From the NCBI RefSeq assembly GCF_004167675.1, contig NZ_SEZQ01000017.1: a stretch of 64,000 bases of DNA; one strand, written 5' to 3'. Under the pieces are notes generated by a model. It searched no databases. It saw only the letters and a program-made list of their open reading frames with translations, and was not told the DNA's origin. Source of the DNA: Aliivibrio finisterrensis_A. Its GTDB lineage: Bacteria > Pseudomonadota > Gammaproteobacteria > Enterobacterales > Vibrionaceae. Below are positions 59,824 through 64,000 of the stretch, piece by piece. How positions within the stretch are numbered: position 1 is the stretch's first letter; the number at the start of each line of letters is the position of its first letter. The position numbers and the translations under genes are program-made.

Positions 59824-61454
59824 CGCCATCAGAGTTAAAACGCCTATATCATATTACCAAGGTTCAACTTGAGTATGGCTTGGATGAACTGCTGCCTGAT
59901 CATGCGTTAACTCAACTACCAAAGCGTTTACGTCGTGGCCTTTTTTGGATTAAAAACAAACATCCAGAAAAACCATTGGGTGAGCGTTTACGTTTAGCGT
60001 TACAAGAGCTTGGTCCTGTTTGGATTAAGTTCGGTCAAATGATGTCGACTCGTCGTGATCTCTTTCCTCCGCATTTAGCAGACCAGTTGGCATTATTACA
60101 AGATCAGGTCGCTCCATTTGATGGTCAATTAGCAAAAGACCAAATGGAAATATCATTAGGTGGACCACTAGAAAATTGGTTTACTGATTTCGATATAATC
60201 CCATTGGCTTCTGCTTCGATTGCACAGGTTCATACTGCCAAACTTAAAGAGTCTGGTCGTGAGATTGTTCTGAAAGTAATTCGTCCTGATATTCGCCCTG
60301 TGATAGAAGCCGATATTCGTTTAATGTATCGCATGGCAAGGTTAGTTGAACAACATATTCCTGAAGCGCGCCGTTTAAAGCCGGTTGAAGTCATTGAGGA
60401 ATACGAAAAAACCCTAGTGGATGAACTAGACTTAAGAAGAGAGGCTAGCAATGCAATGCAGCTACGCCGAAACTTCGAAGGTAGCGAAGAGCTGTATGTA
60501 CCAGAAGTCATTTTAGATTTAAGCTCTGAACATTTAATGGTGTCTGAGCGCATCTATGGCATTCAAGTATCTGACATTGCACAGTTAGAAAGAAATGGCA
60601 CGAACATGAAGCTATTAGCTGAGCGTGGTGTATCGGTATTCTTTACTCAAGTATTCCGTGACAGTTTCTTTCATGCCGATATGCACCCTGGCAATGTTTT
60701 CGTTAATCCAGATAATCCAGATAATCCACAATGGATTGGATTGGACTGTGGTATTGTTGGAACACTCAATAAAGAAGATAAGCGCTATTTAGCTGAAAAT
60801 CTATTGGGTTTCTTTAATAGCGATTATCGAAAAGTCGCACAATTGCACGTTGATTCAGGTTGGGTTCCGGCAGACACGAATGTCGAAGAGTTTGAGTTTG
60901 CAATCCGCATGGTGTGTGAGCCAATTTTTGCCAAGCCATTAGGGGAAATCTCTTTTGGTCATGTGCTATTGAACTTATTTAATACCGCACGTCGCTTTAA
61001 TATGGAAGTGCAGCCACAACTGGTATTATTACAAAAAACATTATTGTACATAGAAGGGTTAGGACGACAGCTTTATCCTCAACTGGATCTATGGGCAACC
61101 GCCAAACCGTTTTTAGAAACGTGGATGGCAAAACAGATTGGACCGGCAGCCTTTGTGACTGCTTTGACTGAGAAAGCGCCATTCTGGGCAGAAAAACTAC
61201 CTGAGCTACCTGATTTAGTTTATGACAGTTTGCGCCAGGGCAAAGTTCTCAATCAGCGAATGGATAAACTCTACGCAGGGTATCGTCAAAGTAAGCGACA
61301 ACAAGCAAAAGGTAAATTCCTATTTAATGTTGGCGCAACTCTGCTGATTTGTTCTGCGGTGTTATTAACCAGTAACATTACTGCGTTAGCATCAATTAGT
61401 GCTGCTACAGGAGTCACGTTTTGGCTATTAAGCTGGCGAGCATATCGTCAATAA
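59820..61454 (+). CDS. ubiB: Ubiquinone biosynthesis ATPase/kinase-like protein UbiB
   Basis: UbiB is an ABC1/ADCK-type atypical kinase family member needed for ubiquinone synthesis at the inner membrane. The 544-residue sequence has the family's KxGQ motif (WIKFGQMMSTRRDL), the Ala-rich loop ASASIAQVHTA, lysine in EIVLKVIRPD, and the catalytic-loop HADMHPGNVFV and the metal-binding D in IGLDCGIVGT. Two C-terminal hydrophobic helices anchor it to the membrane. Confidence 0.97.
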   Translation: MTPSELKRLYHITKVQLEYGLDELLPDHALTQLPKRLRRGLFWIKNKHPEKPLGERLRLALQELGPVWIKFGQMMSTRRDLFPPHLADQLALLQDQVAPFDGQLAKDQMEISLGGPLENWFTDFDIIPLASASIAQVHTAKLKESGREIVLKVIRPDIRPVIEADIRLMYRMARLVEQHIPEARRLKPVEVIEEYEKTLVDELDLRREASNAMQLRRNFEGSEELYVPEVILDLSSEHLMVSERIYGIQVSDIAQLERNGTNMKLLAERGVSVFFTQVFRDSFFHADMHPGNVFVNPDNPDNPQWIGLDCGIVGTLNKEDKRYLAENLLGFFNSDYRKVAQLHVDSGWVPADTNVEEFEFAIRMVCEPIFAKPLGEISFGHVLLNLFNTARRFNMEVQPQLVLLQKTLLYIEGLGRQLYPQLDLWATAKPFLETWMAKQIGPAAFVTALTEKAPFWAEKLPELPDLVYDSLRQGKVLNQRMDKLYAGYRQSKRQQAKGKFLFNVGATLLICSAVLLTSNITALASISAATGVTFWLLSWRAYRQ

Positions 61455-61506
61455 ACGTTACTCTATTTAGCAATTTTTTAACCCCTAACACGCTGAGGAA
61501 ATAAGC

Positions 61507-61758
61507 ATGGGTGGTATTAGTATTTGGCAACTTCTTATTATTGCAGTAATCATTATTCTACTATTTGGTACGAAGAAATTACGCGGTGTAGGCAGTGATT
61601 TGGGTTCTGCAGTTAAAGGCTTTAAAAAAGCAATAAGCGATGAAGACACGACAAAAGATGCGAAAAAAGACGCAGACTTTGTTGCTCCTCAAAACTTAGA
61701 GAAAAAAGAAGCAGAAACAGTAGAAAAACAAAAGCAAAACGACAAAGAGCAGGCATAA
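61507..61758 (+). CDS. tatA: Sec-independent translocase subunit TatA
   Basis: TatA forms the translocation pore for folded, twin-arginine proteins. The 83-residue protein has the short N-terminal membrane helix (ISIWQLLIIAVIIILLFG), the FG hinge, an amphipathic helix (TKKLRGVGSDLGSAVKGFKK) and a charged tail. A TGAGGA-type ribosome site precedes the ATG. It is 52 bp after ubiB. Confidence 0.96.
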   Translation: MGGISIWQLLIIAVIIILLFGTKKLRGVGSDLGSAVKGFKKAISDEDTTKDAKKDADFVAPQNLEKKEAETVEKQKQNDKEQA

Positions 61759-61761
61759 CAC

Positions 61762-62139
61762 GTGTTTGATATCGGTTTTTGGGAACTGATACTGATCTCT
61801 GTTGTTGGGCTCGTTGTATTAGGACCTGAACGTTTGCCAAAGGCGATTCGTTCGGTTGTTCAATTTGTGAGTGCAGCAAAAAGCATGGCGAATAACGTCA
61901 AAGATGAGCTGTCTCAAGAGTTGAAAATACAAGAGCTACAAGAAAATTTGCGTAAAGCAGAACAGATGAATATGGAAGACTTAGCCCCTGATCTTAAAAA
62001 ATCAGTGGAAGAGTTAAAACAAGCGGCAGCTGATGTCACTCGTCCATATGCAAAACCAGAAGAAAGCGTAGATACTCAAAAGGTAGATACAGCAGCTCCG
62101 GTGACATCTGATTCAACTTCTAAAACAAAAGCAGAGTAA
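61762..62139 (+). CDS. tatB: Sec-independent translocase subunit TatB
   Basis: TatB is the receptor partner of TatC. The 125-residue protein starts at a GTG (MFDIGFWELILISVVGLVVL) and has the TatB membrane helix with the conserved acidic Glu (residue 8), then GPERLPKAIRSVVQFVSAAK and a longer charged tail than TatA. It is 3 bp after tatA and 2 bp before tatC. Confidence 0.95.
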   Translation: MFDIGFWELILISVVGLVVLGPERLPKAIRSVVQFVSAAKSMANNVKDELSQELKIQELQENLRKAEQMNMEDLAPDLKKSVEELKQAAADVTRPYAKPEESVDTQKVDTAAPVTSDSTSKTKAE

Positions 62140-62141
62140 TT

Positions 62142-62897
62142 ATGTCATCAGCTGAACACTCTCAACCGTTGTTAACTCATCTGCTAGAGCTAAGAAATCG
62201 TCTATTAAAGGCATTAATTGCTGTAATAGTAGTATTTTTAGGTCTGGTTTGGTTTGCTAACGACATTTATGAGTTCTTATCTGCACCCTTGGTAGAAAGA
62301 TTACCAGCGGGCGCAACGATGATAGCAACTGATGTCGCGTCACCTTTTTTCACGCCCATAAAGCTGACTTTGGTGGCATCGGTATTTGTTGCTGTACCTA
62401 TGATTCTTTATCAGGTGTGGGCATTTGTGGCTCCAGGACTGTATAAGCATGAGAAAAAACTTGTCATGCCATTACTGTTCTCAAGCTCTTTATTGTTTTA
62501 CGCCGGTGTTTCTTTTGCTTACTTTGTTGTCTTTCCTTTGGTGTTTGGTTTCTTTACCACAATTGCACCTGAAGGGGTTCAAGTAGCAACGGATATTGCC
62601 AGTTATCTTGATTTTGTCTTAGCGCTATTTATGGCTTTTGGTATTGCATTTGAAGTACCTGTTGCCATTATCTTACTGTGCTGGACAGGAGCAACAACGC
62701 CTGAAATACTCAGAGAAAAGCGACCATACATTGTAGTGGGTGCTTTTGTTGTTGGTATGATGCTGACGCCACCAGATATTATCTCTCAAACCTTGCTTGC
62801 AGTACCTATGTGTATTTTGTTTGAAATTGGTTTGTTCTTCTCACGTTTTTACGTAAGAGAAGAGAATGAAGATGATATGGAAAAAGATGAAGCGTAA
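62142..62897 (+). CDS. tatC: Sec-independent translocase subunit TatC
   Basis: TatC is the six-helix receptor that binds twin-arginine signal peptides. The 251-residue protein begins MSSAEHSQPLLTHLLELRNR with the conserved HLLELRNRLL motif for signal-peptide contact, and includes the FxxP...KL region SPFFTPIKLT and the periplasmic FFTTIAPEGVQ. It ends the ubiE-ubiJ-ubiB-tatABC cluster. Confidence 0.97.
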   Translation: MSSAEHSQPLLTHLLELRNRLLKALIAVIVVFLGLVWFANDIYEFLSAPLVERLPAGATMIATDVASPFFTPIKLTLVASVFVAVPMILYQVWAFVAPGLYKHEKKLVMPLLFSSSLLFYAGVSFAYFVVFPLVFGFFTTIAPEGVQVATDIASYLDFVLALFMAFGIAFEVPVAIILLCWTGATTPEILREKRPYIVVGAFVVGMMLTPPDIISQTLLAVPMCILFEIGLFFSRFYVREENEDDMEKDEA

Positions 62898-62920
62898 TGC
62901 TTGATTAAGAATCTATATTA

Positions 62921-62950
62921 AAGCGCTGATACGAAGTCAGCGCTTTTTTT
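62921..62950 (+). terminator. Terminator after tatC
   Basis: AAGCGCTGA-TACGAAG-TCAGCGCTTTTTTT, a perfect 9-bp stem with a T-run, 24 bp after tatC. Confidence 0.92.
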
Positions 62951-63081
62951 ATGTCTTGCTCTAATTAAATTCTCCTACGCAATTTTCTGATCACCTATTT
63001 ATCCAGGTTGCTATAAAGTGATCATGATCACTATTAAACTTTAGCATTAGAATACAAAGAAGAGACAAAGTAGAACTCTCT

Positions 63082-63099
63082 TGTGCGAGATCTCTTACA
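63082..63099 (+). promoter_or_regulatory. GacA/VarA (UvrY)-type box upstream of csrB
   Basis: TGTGCGAGATCTCTTACA matches the 18-bp GacA-family box TGTAAG-N6-CTTACA in nearly all positions. It lies about 165 bp before the likely csrB start, similar to the distance in E. coli csrB. Confidence 0.7.
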
Positions 63100-63230
63100 A
63101 ATGAGTAAGATTTTGCACTTTATTTGTAGTTTATATTACCTGTGTAACTGTAACGTATTGATAAATAATTGATTTATATTTTGTGGTGAAATAACTGATA
63201 ATTTTTTTGCAAATATTCGTAATTAGTCTA

Positions 63231-63258
63231 TTGCTGAAATAATCGAAAAGCGTAATCT
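63231..63258 (+). promoter_or_regulatory. csrB promoter candidate
   Basis: TTGCTG (63231-63236) and TAATCT (63253-63258) are separated by 16 bp, placing the start near 63265, just before the first hairpin of the RNA. Confidence 0.6.
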
Positions 63259-63264
63259 TAATGG

Positions 63265-63685
63265 TGTCAGAAGGATGCTGACACGGAACAGGAACTAGCC
63301 ACGGATTTGGTACGCTTCAGGATGAGGCACTCGGTTACTTAGGATTAGTAATCGGCACGGATAGCGCAATGGACATTGAATGGACGCAATAGTAACTAGG
63401 ATGGTTGCTACTAAGGAAAGACAATGGACACCTCTAGGATTGAGGTAAATGGACTGCACATCAGGATGATGTAAGGGACACCGCTCAAGGAAAAAGCGAA
63501 GAGAGTTAACTACGGACTGTTAACGGATCAGGATAAGATCAAGGACACCGCTAGGATAGCGAGAAAGGAATGCACTGAAGGAATCAGTATACTATCAAGG
63601 ATTTGATGCATGGAGCACCATTAGTAGCCGGATTGCTGCGAGTAAAGTTATAACCCCGTTAGACGAGAGTCTAGCGGGGTTTTTC
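63265..63685 (+). ncRNA. csrB: CsrB-type regulatory RNA (CsrA sponge)
   Basis: A protein-free transcript of about 420 nt with roughly 25 GGA motifs, mostly AGGA or ACGGA/ATGGA, many of them in hairpin loops bounded by short complementary arms (for example GTGTCAGAAGGATGCTGACAC at the 5' end and TAGTAACTAGGATGGTTGCTA-like stems). These are CsrA-binding sites, so the RNA titrates CsrA. It ends with a strong terminator (ACCCCGTTAGAC-GAGA-GTCTAGCGGGGT then T-run, 63652-63685). The GacA-type box upstream supports the call. Confidence 0.9.
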
Positions 63686-63802
63686 TTGTTTGGGGTAAAG
63701 TAAAAATGCAGGGTTCAGATCGGTCGCAAGCTCCCTTAAAGGTTTCAGGGGTATGTGTGATGAGTTTATTTATACTAGCTAGAAACTATACGCTACGCTA
63801 AC

Positions 63803-64000
63803 TAACCTGAACTCGGGATAAAAATAGAAGTGAACTAAAAGCTGGCTCTGCGATCAGAACTTTCGACCAAGAGAGAACAATCACAAGGGAACCAGCTATG
63901 CATAAATTAGTAGACTTATTTTGTCATGTCGATGACTTTTGTAAGGTTTTTCTACCTCAATGGAAAAAACTTCAACTAGAGAGCGGTGAACGTAAGCGGA
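63803..64000 (+). mobile_element. IS982-family insertion sequence, left part
   Basis: A transposase start (63898) preceded by about 95 bp that probably holds the left end. The sequence ACCTGAACTCGGGATAA (63804-63820) has the look of an IS left terminal repeat, but the right end is outside the window and cannot be compared. Position next to csrB and after the last core gene suggests a recent insertion. Confidence 0.6.
63898..64000 (+). CDS. IS982-family transposase (partial, N-terminus only)
   Basis: The open frame from the ATG at 63898 reads MHKLVDLFCHVDDFCKVFLP then QWKKLQLESGERKR, matching the conserved N-terminus of IS982-type transposases (DxFCxVDDFCxxFxPxW). It runs off the window edge, so the DDE catalytic core cannot be seen. 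Confidence 0.8.
   Translation, partial: MHKLVDLFCHVDDFCKVFLPQWKKLQLESGERKR

Overview
This window is the replication-origin region of the larger chromosome of a Vibrionaceae bacterium, most likely an Aliivibrio (A. fischeri / A. salmonicida group). The evidence is the low G+C, the order atp operon - parBA - rsmG - mnmG - oriC - mioC - mnmE - yidC - yidD - rnpA - rpmH - amino-acid ABC transporter - dnaA - dnaN - recF - gyrB, ParB/parS and DnaA-box sites of the gammaproteobacterial type, and the close relation of every protein to Vibrio families. The genus is inferred from recollection of family sequences; no search was run.

Layout. 1-6.4 kb: F1Fo ATP synthase operon on the minus strand (atpD is cut by the window edge). 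6.5-10.7 kb: parB, parA, rsmG, mnmG, minus strand. 10.7-11.2 kb: oriC, with 16 GATC sites, three perfect DnaA boxes and 13-mer-like AT-rich repeats. 11.2-15.5 kb: mioC, mnmE, yidC, yidD, rnpA, rpmH, minus strand. 15.7-18 kb: an amino-acid ABC importer. 18.2-24.3 kb: dnaA-dnaN-recF-gyrB, plus strand. 24.3-33 kb: heat-shock gene ibpA behind a sigma-32-like promoter and a ROSE-type RNA thermometer, palindromic repeats, avtA, glyQS, a catalytically dead MalS-like amylase lipoprotein, tusA and two small membrane proteins. 33-42.3 kb: a LysR regulator, acuI, fadBA with a FadR operator, yigZ, trkH, hemG. 42.3-42.8 kb: tRNA-Trp followed by a 126-bp tandem array of broken tRNA-Trp copies, each with the same terminator stem-loop. 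43.2-44.8 kb: a fluoride riboswitch driving a CLC-F type fluoride/proton antiporter. 45.1-51 kb: TPP riboswitch and thiCEFSGH, with four parS sites spread through and around it. 51-58.4 kb: an aminopeptidase P, a LysR/Bcr-type efflux pair, an H-NS-like oligomerisation-domain protein without a DNA-binding domain, an EamA transporter and rmuC. 58.4-62.9 kb: ubiE-ubiJ-ubiB-tatABC. 63-63.7 kb: a CsrB regulatory RNA with an upstream GacA/VarA-type box. From about 63.8 kb: the left part of an IS982-family insertion sequence, cut by the window end.

How it fits together. Most of the window is conserved core: chromosome replication and segregation (oriC, DnaA, DnaN, RecF, ParAB and parS), energy and membrane biogenesis (ATP synthase, YidC, Tat, ubiquinone), and translation (RnpA, L34, GlyRS, MnmE/MnmG, TusA, tRNA-Trp). 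Several units show their own RNA-level control: TPP and fluoride riboswitches, an RNA thermometer, a CsrB sponge RNA and an intra-operon hairpin. No large unknown gene cluster, phage, CRISPR array or defence island is visible. The less ordinary material is small: the degenerate MalS-like protein, the H-NS-like short protein, the tRNA-Trp pseudogene array, the tandem palindromic repeats and a few small ORFs.
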